Position numbers and translations under genes: made by a program. DNA of 64,000 nt from Dermatemys mawii. Its lineage: Eukaryota; Chordata; Testudines; Dermatemydidae. The DNA lies in assembly GCA_007922305.1 (NCBI GenBank), contig ML677348.1:21430124-21494123 (forward strand). The letters run 5' to 3'. The first letter of the stretch is position 1, and every line of letters starts with the position of its first letter. The notes below the pieces were generated by a model. It was not told where the DNA came from. It made no database searches and saw only the letters and a program-made list of their open reading frames with translations. Of the stretch, positions 22,063 to 35,900 are shown in pieces.

Positions 22063-22554
22063 CAGTAAAAGCTGTGTTATCCGGTGCTTTGACAACTGGA
22101 AAGCTCTAGAAACTGGTATTTTGGGAGGATGTGCGGGCACCGTCTCTGGGAGCAAATTTGGGTGCAGGAAGGAGAAATTTTGGCGTGCTGGATCTGGGCA
22201 GTGCTCACCTTGGACACCTCCTTACAAGTGGTGACATGTCCCTGCTGCTGCTGCCCCCACCCCGCCAGCTCCGCAGCTCCCATTGGCCTGGGACTGTGGC
22301 GAAGGAAACTACAGGGGGCAGCGCCTGTAGGTGCAGAGCTGTAGTGCACAGAGCTGCTTGGCCACGCCTCAGCCTAGGAGCAACAAGGACATGCCTGCAG
22401 GGACGTGAACACTGCCTGGATTTGGTGCCCCATACCATGCCCTTGCCCTGAGTCCCCTCCGCAGCCAAACTCCTTTCCTCTTAGTTAACTGGAATTTTTG
22501 ATTTACCAGTGCCCCACCATTCCCTCCACGTGCTGGATAACAAAACTTTTACTA
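22063..22554. mobile_element. Tigger-type (Tc1/mariner) MITE
   Basis: Terminal inverted repeats cagtaaaagctgtgttatcc and ggataacaaaacttttacta, flanked by TA on both sides (22061-22062, 22555-22556). This is the typical mariner/Tigger arrangement. The GC-rich interior has no transposase coding. Confidence 0.8.
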
Positions 22555-22884
22555 TAACAGCTTAAATAAGTGTCTGTAGATACAGTGTATCCTTCCGGTT
22601 AGCAAAAAGAAGCACCAAATTTTGTGTGAAGGCTGTATTTACTTGGAAATCAACATATTTTAGTGTTTACCAGCTAATAAGAAGCAACCTTTCTTTAGGA
22701 AAATAATTAAAAAGTACAAATGCAAAACATTAAAATCAATTATTTAAATAAAGATTTCCTGCTTCTTGATTTAAATCATGATTAATATTGGTGATTTAAA
22801 TCACTTTGATTTAAATCGTTCCATCTGTTCCACATTATCATTAACAGAAGTATCAAGGAAAATATTGCCTGAACATTATTATTT

Positions 22885-22995
22885 ATATTGTTGTGGTGCC
22901 TGGGAGCCACAGTCATGGATCAGGACCCTGAACAAAAAGAGAGTCCTTGCTCCAGAGAGCTTACGATCTAGCTATAAGAGAGAGACAACAAATGG
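22885..22995 (+). repeat. Unclassified interspersed repeat, copy 1
   Basis: Contains cacagtcatggatcaggacc and cttgctccagagagcttacg followed by atctag. A second diverged copy is at about 43145-43255 (cccaggaccttgttttgcta, tgtcccaaagtgcttata). The two share one consensus, so this is a dispersed old repeat. Confidence 0.55.
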
Positions 22996-24639
22996 ATGCA
23001 GATGCATTGATGGGGAAGTACATGTTAATTCATTTGTAATGTAGTAATACAGTTAATTCCGTTCACTAAATGTTATGTCATGCACTTGAAAAGCTTTGTT
23101 AATAATAAGCCATCCTTTGTACTGCAGAATGGTATAGAAATATCAAGAGACTAAGATAAAATGTATTCATAGTGTATTCCTATTTTTTATAGTGCCGCCT
23201 TTGCTTAGTATATAAATATAGGGGGGAAAAAGCAGTATTTTAGTGTTAGACAGTTTAAATAATACAATTAACCCTGTAAATTAAGTATTATGAAATTGAT
23301 TTCCCTGTCCCATTTTCATTATTATTTTTCTGTGATATTCATTAATAGTGATAAGATGTCATGGAAGTTGCAAACTTCTAAATATTCTTAAATGTATTTA
23401 ATTACTAAGTTATGTCATGTCACTGAAATAAATAATTAACACTAATTCCTTTTCATTAAATTAATTTTAAAAAGATATTTTCCCGTTTTGTGCATTTAGT
23501 CGACTGAGTTGGAAACTGCTGAGTGCTTAAGGCTCTATCCTCACTGGGGCTCAAACCAAAGTTACTGAACAAGTTATTGAAAGAGGAGACACAGAAGCAG
23601 ACTTGATGGGATTAGGAGTCTGAACTGCATTAGTGATCATTGTAGGACTGATCTTTTTGGATTGTGGTGAAGCACTTCTTAGAGAAACCTAGGAAGAATT
23701 AAAGTATTTTGCTTAATTTTCTGGGGACTTTACATTTCAGTTGCTCTTGGCTATCTGTTAAATTGTTGGCTGAGAGAGTCAGAAATAAAACTTTCCCCCT
23801 TTAAAATTTTTGAATCCCTCCCTCTGCCTACCCAAGAGTGCATATGGAGGGAGGCAAGGGGAATGTTCCTACATAGTCAAAAAACAATTTTCCTCCCTAT
23901 GTGGATGTAAAATATCAACAGTATTTTGTGCATTTAATTTCCTGGGTGTTGAAGAATAAAAAATTAGTGATTGTGCGTTCAAATAAATGCATTCTACTTG
24001 ATTTCATAAATGTGTGTTCCAGTATATTTGGTTCTCAGATATACTTGCCTCTGTCTCCATAACCATGCTTGGGCCCTGGTTGTTCTGCAACTGGCTTCAA
24101 ATGCATGAATCCCCCTGGAAATCAGTGGGCCTCTATTCTAGGGTCAAGTGGCTGACCACGCAGATCTGATTTCAGGATTGAGACCCTTATGTGCACTTTG
24201 GTCCTTGAAAGCAACATGCTGTGCGCTCATAGCAGGCTGTTTTCACTTGGAATGGTTTGTCTCATCAATCTTTTTTCAGTTAGCAAAGTACATGATTCTC
24301 ATTGACAGCTGGATATATGCCAAAATTGAAAAATGGAATTGATCTTTATATTATCTGAACACATCATACAAAACTCCATTAAAAAAAAATACTTGAAGTG
24401 TAAAAACACTTTTTCTGTGTTCAGAAAACTCAAATGGCTGAATGGAATTTAACTAAAAATTCTTCTTGACTCAAAAGAGTGTGACGAAATTATAGTCCAA
24501 AGTATAATTTTTGGGTGAATGTTATAGGTGCTTAATAATAGCTAACATGAAAGTAGTACTTTAGTGATAAGTGTGCTATTATTATCACAATACTATAAAA
24601 GATCTATCCTTTTAAAATTGACAACCACCTTAACTTTTG

Positions 24640-25520
24640 TGTGGCAGTGAATTCCAAAACTTTATTAGTTGTTGAGTGAAGAGTAATAAAAAATAACCAG
24701 TTCTGTTTGTTGCCTTTTTTTTTTTTTAAATAAAGGGGCATTCTTTTTATAAGTCAAGATGAATGAGAACTCCTTATCAGTGTGTTCCTATTCCACATAT
24801 CATTGTATGCTTCCACTGTGTTTCTGTGACTCTACTCCCTTTTGTGCTAGATAATCCCATTTTACTCACCTTTCATATGTTGACCCTCCCCCCTTTCCAA
24901 GCCGTCTTTAGTACTGTTCTTGTAAACTTTTCTGTTTGAGATGTCTCTTTTAAAATGAAGCCTGTGCGAGTGAACGCAGTATTTGATATGTGGTCTTACT
25001 ATTAATATATACAATGCCTTTTTAATATATTCTGTATTCTCTTCCCCCCCTTAATCCAAGGATCTAATTGCATGGTACCTTAAAAATTATCCAGGTGTTT
25101 CGTTCAGCCTACACTGTAGGGAACAACCTTGAATTGGAAGGGAGCTGGGCTAGTCTGGACTTGATGTTTCACTCTCTAACTTCGACAATTTATCTTTAGA
25201 CTTTCTAACCACTGCTGCACATTGAGCTATCCACAATGACTCCTCATTATTTTTCTCAGGAGACTGGGCTAATTTGAACTCGTCGTCTATATACAAATTG
25301 AAATAATTTCTCCTGGTGTGCATTACATTGCATTTATTTACATTTCATTTGCTGTTATATTGCTCAGTCTTCTAGCTTCAATAGAACTTTCTGGAGTTCC
25401 TCGTTATTCTCCACAGGTTTTACTAACCTAAATAACTTCTTGTTTTTGGCAAGTTTTACTATTTTGCTGTCTTACTTCACCCTTCAGATCATTAATAAAT
25501 GTTAACCATTGTTTCTAATC
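24640..25520 (-). mobile_element. Highly diverged CR1/L2-type LINE, reverse strand
   Basis: Antisense LINE phrases are recognisable: gcattacattgcatttattt, acatttcatttgctgttata, and cttctagcttcaatagaac with frttcctcg-like context, plus attaataaatgtt at the end. It is too diverged for confident family assignment. Confidence 0.45.
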
Positions 25521-26830
25521 CCTGGTACATCCTACAATTAACTTCTCTCACAGCATGTAGCAACCTTGCACATATAATAAAAATGTGGTAATGTGAACAT
25601 TAATTATCTGAAAGAATGTTATGTCCCAAGCAAAGATTTGGATAAACAGTCAGGGGACTGGGAAAGTGTCTTGCAGAGCCCTAAGCTGTCTTCTGTAGTT
25701 TATAGAAGGGTTAAAGAGCTTAAGGACTTCAGTGTATCGTTTTCTACAGGGAGAACATTGTGCTGAAGTCAACACTCAGGGAAAGAGCCAATGTTCAGAT
25801 ACCCATGAGATTCAGATAACAAAGTCTCAGTATGGTGAAGAAATCGAGACATTGTGAAAGGTGTCAGAAATGTAAAATGTAGGTTACATCAGTGGTATTT
25901 TTTGTTATGTAATGGATTTTTTAAAAAACTGATTGTGGATTGTTTTCACACAGACTGGCTTTCCCACGCTGATTTTTCTGAATAGTTGATATCACTTAAA
26001 CAAATGGAGAATCATTTTGAACTCGGTTCTTCTTCCTTTGTAGCCTTTCTCTCCTGCCTCATATTCTCCTCTCCCCTTATAGCTTCCCTCCTTGCTCCCG
26101 GGTAAAACAGAGTATGGCTAGGAAGATTTGTCAAGTGTAAAGTATATCTGTTTGCAAAATGTATTCACTTCTTTTAATGAACAGAAGTACATTAGATTTC
26201 TTTAAAGCATAGCAGTTGCAAACAGCCATAGAATAACAAACCAGCATGCACAATGAGCATGGCTAAAGTAGGGGAGGGAAGAGGCAAAGATGGCTGCCAA
26301 TAAATTCTCATAAACAGTGAGGGGAGAATTTGGAATTCCTTAGAATCATTAATTTGCTAAACTGAGCCCTCTTTACGAGTCTAACCCCATCTCTTGAAAG
26401 AGTGGTTAAATACCATTCAAAGTGCTCTTTACACTTGAAATCATTGAGGTAATGGCCAAACACACATGACCAAAGAAAGCAGCTGTTCTGTGTGTTTGCT
26501 GCCTGAATGAGCAGAACAGCAACTGATGTTCTCCCAAAGGGATGTTGGGGAATCCAAAGCAAATTATAAAATAAAATTTAAAACTTTCATTGTTGGGGTT
26601 CAGTTGACTAGTTTGAACCAATTTTGTTGTTAATAAACTGTTAACAATCCCTTTAATGAGGTACATTCCATTTATTTATGATTCTTCCATTCCTTTATTC
26701 GTCACCACTGCAGAAATTCTCCTGTAATTTATAGCATTTTTACTTTATCTTTTTTTTACTTGTGAATTCAGTGGCAATAGCTCCAAACTAAAGGATTTTA
26801 CAGTTTTGCTTTTTTTTTTGGTTGAAGTAG

Positions 26831-26953
26831 TACAAAATGTCAAAAATTAGAAGGAAGGTCACAGTGGAAAATACCAAGACCATATCCGATAGCACATCCC
26901 GAAGACCCAGTGTGTTTGAAAGGCTTGGACCCAGCACTGGAAGTACTGCAGAG
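26831..26953 (+). CDS. ZC3H13: ZC3H13 exon 2 (start codon)
   Basis: Acceptor ggttgaagtag, six UTR bases (tacaaa), ATG at 26837, then 39 codons from [10 protein letters not shown] to GPSTGSTAE. Phase 0 out. A at -3 gives a fair Kozak context. The residues are essentially identical to human. Confidence 0.96.
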
Positions 26954-29900
26954 GTGAGTTGTAAAAATGTTTTTCTCTTCCTTCCTGCCCTAGTATCTTC
27001 TCTTCCAGGACATTAGTGGGCTAGAGTTATTCATGAGTACTGAATATTCAGTCATTAGTGATGATAGTAAAGGTAAAGAGAACACATTCACACTTAGATG
27101 TTCAAGATATTAATCTTTAGATTTTCAAATTACTTATGTTCCAGCTTCTAGTGAGGAGCGGTAACAATGTACATTTACTAATATTTTTATAAACCTAAAT
27201 TTTTCATCTGGAGACTTAATGCTCTTTGTTGGTTTTTAATGAAGTAAATTACTGGTGGATGGAAATCTCAGATAAATGGGAGTAAATGTGGACTCGTTTG
27301 TTTGTTCTGCCACACTCACACCAATGGTATTTCCAGAAATGAGTGTGAAATTCACCTAGTAATGTCTGTCTCTTAGACACAGTGCCGTAACTGGCTGAAG
27401 ACTGGCAACTGCCTCTATGGGAACACATGTAGATTCGTACATGGCCCTTCACCACGAGGTAAAGGCTATAGCAGCAGTTATAGAAGGTAAATCAAGAACT
27501 CACTTTGAATTGTTCACATGCTGTAGGAAAATAGCTTTTTCAAGTATGTCTTCTGTAAAAATTTGAAATGCTGTGGTGTCTAATGGTATGTTTTTATCAA
27601 TAACCTTATTGGATTGTGAAGCTGCTGAAAACAAATAACTTGGCAAGATGCAGTGGGTTTTCCCTGGATTTTCTTGTGTGTGTAACTTTAAAAAATAATT
27701 AATAAAGTGCTCTGGATGCAGATTCACTTCTTTTGCACAATAGTGTTTTAACCTGCCTTGAAATGGGACATGCAAGTACTTTAATAAATGAATTTTTGTG
27801 TAGTGTGTCACTGCAACTTCAGTCTGCCTCTCTATCCTCTACTAAAATGCTGTTTTGCAACTGTTTAAGGCAATACTCTCAAAATCACAGCCCGTATCCT
27901 TTTGCTTTCACCAGAAACAGTATTTTTGTTGGTGAGTGAGGTGACATGCATTTTCCCCCAGTTGTGAGAAGGCATGCTAGGACAGTGGCTCTCAACCTTT
28001 CCAGACTGCTGTGCCCTTTCAGGAGTCTGATTTGTCTTGCGTATCTCCCAAGTTTCACCTCATTCAAAAACTACTTGCTTACAAAATCAGACAAAAAAAA
28101 TACGAAAGTGTAACAGCACACCATTACTGAAAAATTGCTTATTTTATTATTTTTACCATATAATTGTATATAAATCACTTGGAATGTAAGTATCGGACTT
28201 ACATTTCTGTTTATAGTGTATGAGAGCAGTATAAACAAGTCATTGTCTGTATGAAATTTTAGTTTGTACTGACTAGATAAATATCTAGATGAGTTGATGT
28301 ACTCTTTGAAAGACCTCTGCATCCCCAGGGTGCACATACCTCAGATGAGAACCACCGTGCTAGGATAGGAAAATGTGGTTTCATGACTACCTCTGCAGAC
28401 AAATGACAAGCAGAGAGATTTAAAAAAATGTCTAAGTAAAATGAATGCACTTTGTCTTATATTATACCCAGTGCTATCTTTCAAAAAGTGCACTGTGTAG
28501 TCGTATGAGTCCATGCTACTTAGTCAGAACTGTATTCAGTGAACCTGTATCATTCTTTCTGAAGGGAAAAATACGATTTAATAATATTCACTTCAGCACC
28601 TTTCATACAAAGGTGTCACAAACATGAATAATGCTTCACAATGTCCCTTTGTGGTAGGAATTAGGCTAAGTTAAGTGCATTGTTGAAGATCAAAGAGGAT
28701 GTCTGGCATGGATGTTATAGTCCTATTCCTGACTCTGTTTCCCATTTCTGTACCTTAATCTTAAGGCCATCTTAACTTTCATTGCTTATAAATCTGTAGC
28801 AACTGGGATACAAAATGCAGGTTATCTTTAAGCTCTTTTCTCAGTCTGCAAGGGAATGTACTGTAATGTTATGAGCTGAATTCTCCAAACAGGAAAGGAA
28901 GAGAGGTTCTTTACATGTAAATAATTCTAACCCTGCCTTTATGTGCTGAATATCACTTTCCCTTGCTACAGTATTTGAAGCATTGAGCATATAGTCCTTC
29001 ATTTTTTTAAAAAGGTGTTTTGTTGTTTTTAATTTTTTGCTTTATATAAAGGCATGAAGTTATCACTTGTATTCAGGAATAATGTTGGTTTACATCTTTA
29101 TTTATATTAACTTTTTTCTCCCATAAGTTTTATATGAAAATCAAATTACATAGCTTGCTGCTTACTGACTCAGAACTTTGGATAAGTGAGCGACCAGAGC
29201 ATTTGGAAGCTTGCTTTAACTCATCTATAGGTCTTAGAAAGGCATAAAAGAATCTGTTCTACACTAAAGAATTTTGGCATCTTCTGTACCATTTTGTATC
29301 AGGGAACATCTGTCAAACACCATGTTCCAAGAACCTGTACAGTTATACTGTCTCCAAGTAAGTCTTGTAAATGCGTCCATCTCTACTATTTCAGCTCAGA
29401 CATTGTCAGTGCTACAGTATCTGGGAAGCTCAGGTGTTATAGTTGCACTGGGTCAGTTCATCCTCTCAGTGTAGTCCCATGATTGTCTTGCAAGCAACTT
29501 TGGTAGCAGAAAACACTGCCACCTGTCCCTGCCCCTCCAATTCCAGGTCTTCCCAAAAGAAGCCACAGTGCTACTTAATATATCTATCCTGACCATTACA
29601 CCCTCTGTAAACCCTAACTCTAGGGGCAGAAAACAGGATACTTACTAGCTTCTTCAAACTTCAAATAAAGTTTTATATTAACGTTTCCCAACTTTAACAT
29701 TCCCTGTTCTCTTCCCATGGCTCTTGATCTGTTCATGACAAGCACAACATAACAGAGATCATCAGACACACAAATCGGTGCACACACTGCATTCCTCTTG
29801 AGAAAATTAAGAATGTAATAACACACTAATAAATTACTATATGTATGTTACTGGGGGGGAAAGGGTGGCATCACGGTAAACAGCTGCCTGAGCCCTATCT

Positions 29901-32900
29901 CGGAGACATTAGAGTTACTCCACAATCCCAAAGTGAATCCTAGTTCTCTACTTATCTGCTAATGCATGGGTAGGCATCCTATGGCACGGGTGCCAAAGGT
30001 GGCACATGAGCTGATTTTCAGTGGCACTCACACTACCCGGTCCTGGCCACCAGTCTGGGGGACTCTGCATTTTAATTTAATTTTAAGTGATGCTTCTTAA
30101 ATATTTTAAAAACCTTATTTACTTTACATACAACAATACTTTAGTTATATAATGTGGACTTAGAGAGAGAGCTTCTAAAAACATTAAAATGTATTACTGG
30201 CACGCAAAACCTTAAATTAGAGTGAATAAATGAAGACTCGGCAAACCATTTCTGAAAGGTTGCCGACCCCTGTGCTAATGGTACCTCAGTAGCCAGATGT
30301 TTGGCACTCCTCATATACTACCTAATGTCTGGTACACCTTTTTGAGGGCTCATTTCATGAAGTGGGGCATGAGATCCAAGATGACTGGAAGGACTTCATT
30401 ATTTTTTCTGGCGAGATGTCCCTCCGTATCCTGGATTGTTATAGAGGCATCTAGGTACATAGTGCCATCAGCAGGTATAGGGAGATCTGGGTGCCTTCTG
30501 CAATAGTTTTGTCATAGAATTGTTTGAAGGTACAGCCCATGCTCATCACAAACTATGCACGCTGTACAAAACCACTTGAAATAGTTGTTGGGACAAACCA
30601 CTGATGCAACCAAATTCAGTGTAAAGTTAATAGATACAAATATGTGTATGATGTATTGAGAGGCACAACTAATGAGAGAGAGATGTACTGAAAACTCTGA
30701 CACAACCTTAATTACTGTCTCGCGACCACTCAAGCATAATATGTGCACGCAGAATATACACTATATATAAATATACATTGTAGATGTCTGTGGTGTAGTT
30801 TATATATAAAATCAAACTAAAGGAGCAACCATTATTTAAAAGAAACAACTTCCAGTGTGCCAAATGAAACATTTGCAGAAAATTTACTAGAAAATTCAAT
30901 CAGTTCATTGGTTTTTTTCTGTGTCCTAAACCAAAGTACCCAAACCGGCCAGTGCCGCCTAACCACCCACCTACTAAAGAGTAAACCTATTAACTTAGTT
31001 TCACCAAATAACTTATTTCTGCTGTCTTTATTTTGTTTTATTATTTGCAGTGGGAAAGGATTTACCTTCATTTCACCTCAGTGTTTATCTCCCAAAGCAA
31101 TAAAAGACGATAATCTCACAGTGCTCTTTTTCTGCTTCTAATTTCTTGATGCCCTTTCTCATCTTAATATAGTTTTAATAATGCCTAAATTAATTGAGCT
31201 GTTGTTGGTTTCCAGCTTTTTCCAACTTAGAAATGTGTATTGAGAGTGGTGCTTTTCCTATTTATCCTGAAACTTAAGGAGAAAGCCCTGTGCCAGGAGT
31301 GGTGAACCTGAGCCTAAGAAGGAGCCAGAATTTACCAGTGTACATTGGCAAAGAGCCACAGTAATACGTCAGCAGCCTCCCATCAGCTTCCCTCACCCCC
31401 GCTCCCTGTGCCTCCTGCCCAGTGGCAGCCCCACCAATCAGCATCTCCCCTTCCCTCCCCACACCTCCCAATCAGCTATTTCATGGTGTGCGGGAGGTTG
31501 TTGGGGGGAGGGAAGTAGGAGAGGAGCGAGGGCACGGCAGGCTTAGGGGAGGGAGCAGGAGGGGATAGAGTGGGGGCAGGGCCAGGGATTGAGCAGTGAG
31601 CACTGCCTGGCCCATTGGAAAGTTGGTGCCTGTAACTCCAGTTCTGGAGTCGGTGTCTATACAAGGAGCGGCGTATTAACTTCTGAAGAGCTGCATGTGG
31701 CTCCAGAGCTACAGTTTGGCCACCCCTGCCCTATGCATTCTAGTAGCATCAGATTCTTCCTGTTGGACGGTACACGAGTTGCATTCTCACTAGGTTCTAT
31801 TGCTTCTCTGATTTGTTCACAGAGGGTATTATAAGAACAATGCTTCAGCCAGTGGGGGCAAAGTATGTCCTATTTAGATTGTATATGTAATCTCTCTGCC
31901 ATGTAAATGAAATTTGCTCAAATCCACAAGTCCTCCATGTGCTAAATTTGGGATTTTTGATGGAACTCGTTTTTAGTTAAAACAGAAACAAAGAACATTA
32001 AATAAATATGACTTTTTGTAATGCTAAAAGCCATTTGTGGAGGGAATGGGTAGAATAGAGTCTTTGAAAAAATATTGATACAGCTCAAAGGAACTTGCTC
32101 TAGAGGATTAAACCATTGCTGTTAAAAATGAGCTATAATTTACTTAAAACTATAAATTTTAAAATATTGTGCAAGTATGCATGCTAGGAAGGTGACTTTT
32201 AATTATATTTATGGGTAGTGTATTTTGTTTATTAATACTGTTGGGAAAGAGCAGATAGAAAAACCCCTGTTACTGTTGAACCTTTCCTATGGCTTGTGTG
32301 TACAATTTTGGAGCATGTTAATATATTTAAAAGCAGGAGGAGGATAAATAGAAGTCACTGGCCTTTTCATTGGGTCTTTTTATTGGGTACCTTATGGCCA
32401 TATTTAACATTTTAATGATGGAAAATATTGCTGTGGAGAAAATTGAAACATAAATAAGGCTTCAAATAAGCAATATTTAAAAGTAGAAACACATTTTATT
32501 TTTCTTCTTAAATATCTGCATGTACAGGAAATAAACCCATTCTAGAATGGGGAAACACCCCAACAAAAAATATAAAAATCTGACATTCCTAATAATACCA
32601 CCAATTCCATTGGGGTTTTCAACCTTTTTTTCATTTGTGGACCCCTAAATAATTTCAGATTGAAGTACAGACCCATTTGGAAATTCAACCTGTGGTCTGT
32701 GGTTCTCTACCGTAGAAGTCTTAGACTGAAAACTAGCTGAACAGAATTCAGCTATAAATGTTGCCTGTGCTTGGCATGGTATTTGATGCAGCATGAGAAA
32801 GGGTGCTAACCTGTGGGCTTCTGTGTAACAATAATACTTTTGGGTTTTGACCTATAGGTGGGGGTAGTCACATACTTTTGATGAGAAAAATGAAATGCCT

Positions 32901-35900
32901 TTTCTGGGATCTGACACTTTATTTTCAGTGACAGGAGTCTGTGGGTCTCCAGAGGTCTGCGGAGCACCACTTGAAAACTGCTATCTTGAAGCAAATGGAA
33001 GTTTCGTTATTTGAAATATTAGACAGGCTTCTTGGAGCTAGTAGTTCATCAGTATCTTTGTGTAGCTATAGCAAAACTGGTAAAGAGATAAAGCTATTAA
33101 CATTACAGAATTATCTGAGATGAGACTCTGCAGTAGGAATTAACAGCTATTTCAGATAGGTTTATTTGGTGAGAACAATAGATGGCTTTTAACTTGAAAG
33201 GCCGTGCATGTCATTCACTTCAGCCCTTCTGTTTTAGGGACTTATCTAACCACAAAAGTTGTACTGATTTCATTGTGCTGTTACAGCTGGTATAAAGATG
33301 CTTTATACCAGTACAAGGTATTCCCTAAGAGGGGAAATAAGTTATACTGGTATAAGGCACCTCTATATCATAACTACATCCAAACTAGGGGTGTTGTGCT
33401 GGTATAACTATTTTCGTTTTTTAAAAAATCGTACACCTAATGAGGATAGTTATACCAGCACAAAAATTGCATGTAGTCCTAGGCTTAGGGTACAGGTCAT
33501 TGAAATCTGAGTTCAGGTAGGCTTTCTTTTGTTTGGCAAAAAGGCAATGTGTGAGTGGCAGCTTTGAATGATCTCTGCTCAAAGGCCTTGTCTGTGGTCA
33601 AAGTTGCACTGATTTAACTTTAAATCTGTTAAAACAAAAAAGTAGTTAAACGAGTGCAGAGCCCTGTGTGGATGGATGCTCTTAATGTGCTCACAGAAGA
33701 TTTTGCAGTGGTTTAAATAAAGGTATGATTTCTCTTTAAATCTAGTGCATCTTTGAATATATACAGGGCCAGAGATAACTGGAAAGGTTTAGCAGGTCTT
33801 GAGTGTGAAAACTAGAGCTAGACGGTAGTTGGGGAAAGGCAGACAATGTCAGCCTGGCTGGGATTTTGAATACAGTTGTGTAAGTGATGCTGCATCTGAG
33901 TTATAAGCTGCACTCTGCCCTGCATATGCCAGTTTAATTGGACTAGTAATACAATATTATGCCAAGTCATTTTGCTTCCAGTGAGAAAATAATCCATTCC
34001 TAAAGTTCAGTCTTTCTTGACTGCTAGGAAGCTGTTACATGATCTTAATTTCCAAAGTTGTTCAGAAACACCAAACCCATTAAGATTTTATTCGTTTTCC
34101 TCCCTTTTGCTGAGTGGGGATTTTAGGCATTGTGGCTGAATTACTTAAAATCTGTTCACAAAATTTGATTTTTCTATAAGAATTAGTTACAAAAAGCAGT
34201 AAAGGAAATTGAGTGTCCTTTTCCTTAAAAGGAAGTGGCTACATCACATCTATTTCTGCTTTATACAGGTCACCAGAAAGGCCTACTGGGGATCTTCGGG
34301 AGAGAATGAAGAACAAGCGTCAGGACGTGGAGACTGAGCCACAGAAACGAAATACAGAGGAATCGTCCTCTCCCGTTAGGGTAAGAATGGAGTGCATGGA
34401 ATGTCCAGCCTCCCTCAATAGCAGTAGGTTAGTGTGTCCTAGAAACATGCTCATTGTTAATTGTTTACTATTAAATAAATAACGTATGATAAAATATTTA
34501 ATTTAATATTTACTTGCCTTACAGGTTTTAATATCTTGCACCTGAATAATACTTTGTCTTGAAAGTTATCAGAATTCTTTACAAATTCCATAAGCTGAAA
34601 TGCATATTATAAAATTTTGACATTCAGCTACCTCTGGAATGAAACATGGCAGCTATTGAACAATATAGCAGAACCTTTTGAAATTTACAGTAAAATGGAC
34701 CATCCCGGGCAAACACCTGCTAGCTCATTTTTACTTTAAACACTGACATGTATGAAGCACTTACCCTTAGTCACATTATAACATATCATTTACTTGTTAC
34801 TCACCCCCAACTCCATCTTGCTTATCAGAAAACACCCCCTCCATAAGCCCATGTAGTCACCGCTCCATATATTCATTCCCCTCCATTCTCCCATCATTCT
34901 CTCTAGTTCATCAGTTTTTACCTTTGCAACAAATTCACCAGTTGTTGTTCTCTGCCGTTGTCCAATCCCATCCTGTCCAATCATTTTTTTTCTCAGAAAA
35001 GTCTATTTCACTTTCTCCTCCACTGACATTGATAATGAAGAGACACAAAGTTGGCATAGCTCTTCTGCAATTGGACAACAGCTGCAACATTAATTTACTT
35101 TTAAGTATTTAAATTTTTTTTCACAACCGTAAGGGCTAAATTAATGTTTTTAAATGAATGGTTTGAATTCTGCGAGCATTACTGGCATTCTTTCTTTTCT
35201 GGATCTGTTCCAACTTGCTGCGTATAAGTGGAAATTTGAAAGGAATCAGCAGGAACTTTTGTCACTAAAATCACATAATGGTTTCCATTCTAACCTTGTT
35301 TTCACTTGCTGATAACTTGCTGAAATTTTCAGTGCTATCAACTCTCTACACTAAGGTGATTTTTTTTTTAAGTTTGAGCAAAAACTGTTCTGTTCTTGAG
35401 TACAAGGAGAGTGGGAAAAATGTGTTTTTCCCATGATTAAAAAAGGTATTGTGACTTAATTGCTGTGTGCAACCTTAATTTTTTGAGCACTTTATTAGGC
35501 AGCCATAATGTTCTGTTAATAACCGAAGAGACACAAACAAAAAAACCAAGAAAATCTTTTAAGAGAAGTTGAGGGTCTGCTGAACTACCAGTGAGTAAGG
35601 GGAGCAATTAAGGAAAATAAAGACTTTTCAGAGAAGCAAAACTATTCCTTTGCATCGATCTTCACCACGGGCGATGTTGGGGAGATGTACTTTTTTCAGG
35701 TATTCAAGATGAGGCAAAGTGACAGAATAAGTTGTCAAAAGAGGTGGTGCTGGACCAAGACCAGTCAGTAAACAACCAAGAGTTCTGAAGGAAGAATGAA
35801 GTGACTGAGTTATTAATGAAAATATACAGTCTTAGAACACTACTATTCCAAAGGACTGGATGGTCGCAATTGATTTTTTATTTTTTTTAAAGAGCTGTAG

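Larger units (their letters stand above)
18069..26830 (+). other. ZC3H13: ZC3H13 intron 1
   Basis: 8.8 kb. It begins in the CpG island. It then contains hAT-related fragments (about 18893-19270 and 20647-20926), a short DNA-transposon-like piece (about 19802-20034), a Tigger-type MITE (22063-22554), an unclassified interspersed repeat (22885-22995) and a weak antisense LINE (24640-25520). The remainder is AT-rich, with nothing recognised in 20930-22060, 23000-24640 or 25520-26830. Confidence 0.7.
27487..34268 (+). other. ZC3H13: ZC3H13 intron 3
   Basis: 6.8 kb. It includes hAT-type elements at 27983, 29965, 31294 and about 32608, and a DNA-transposon-like repeat at about 33236. 28370-29950 and 33735-34268 show nothing recognisable. 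33590-33735 may be a further transposon fragment. Confidence 0.7.
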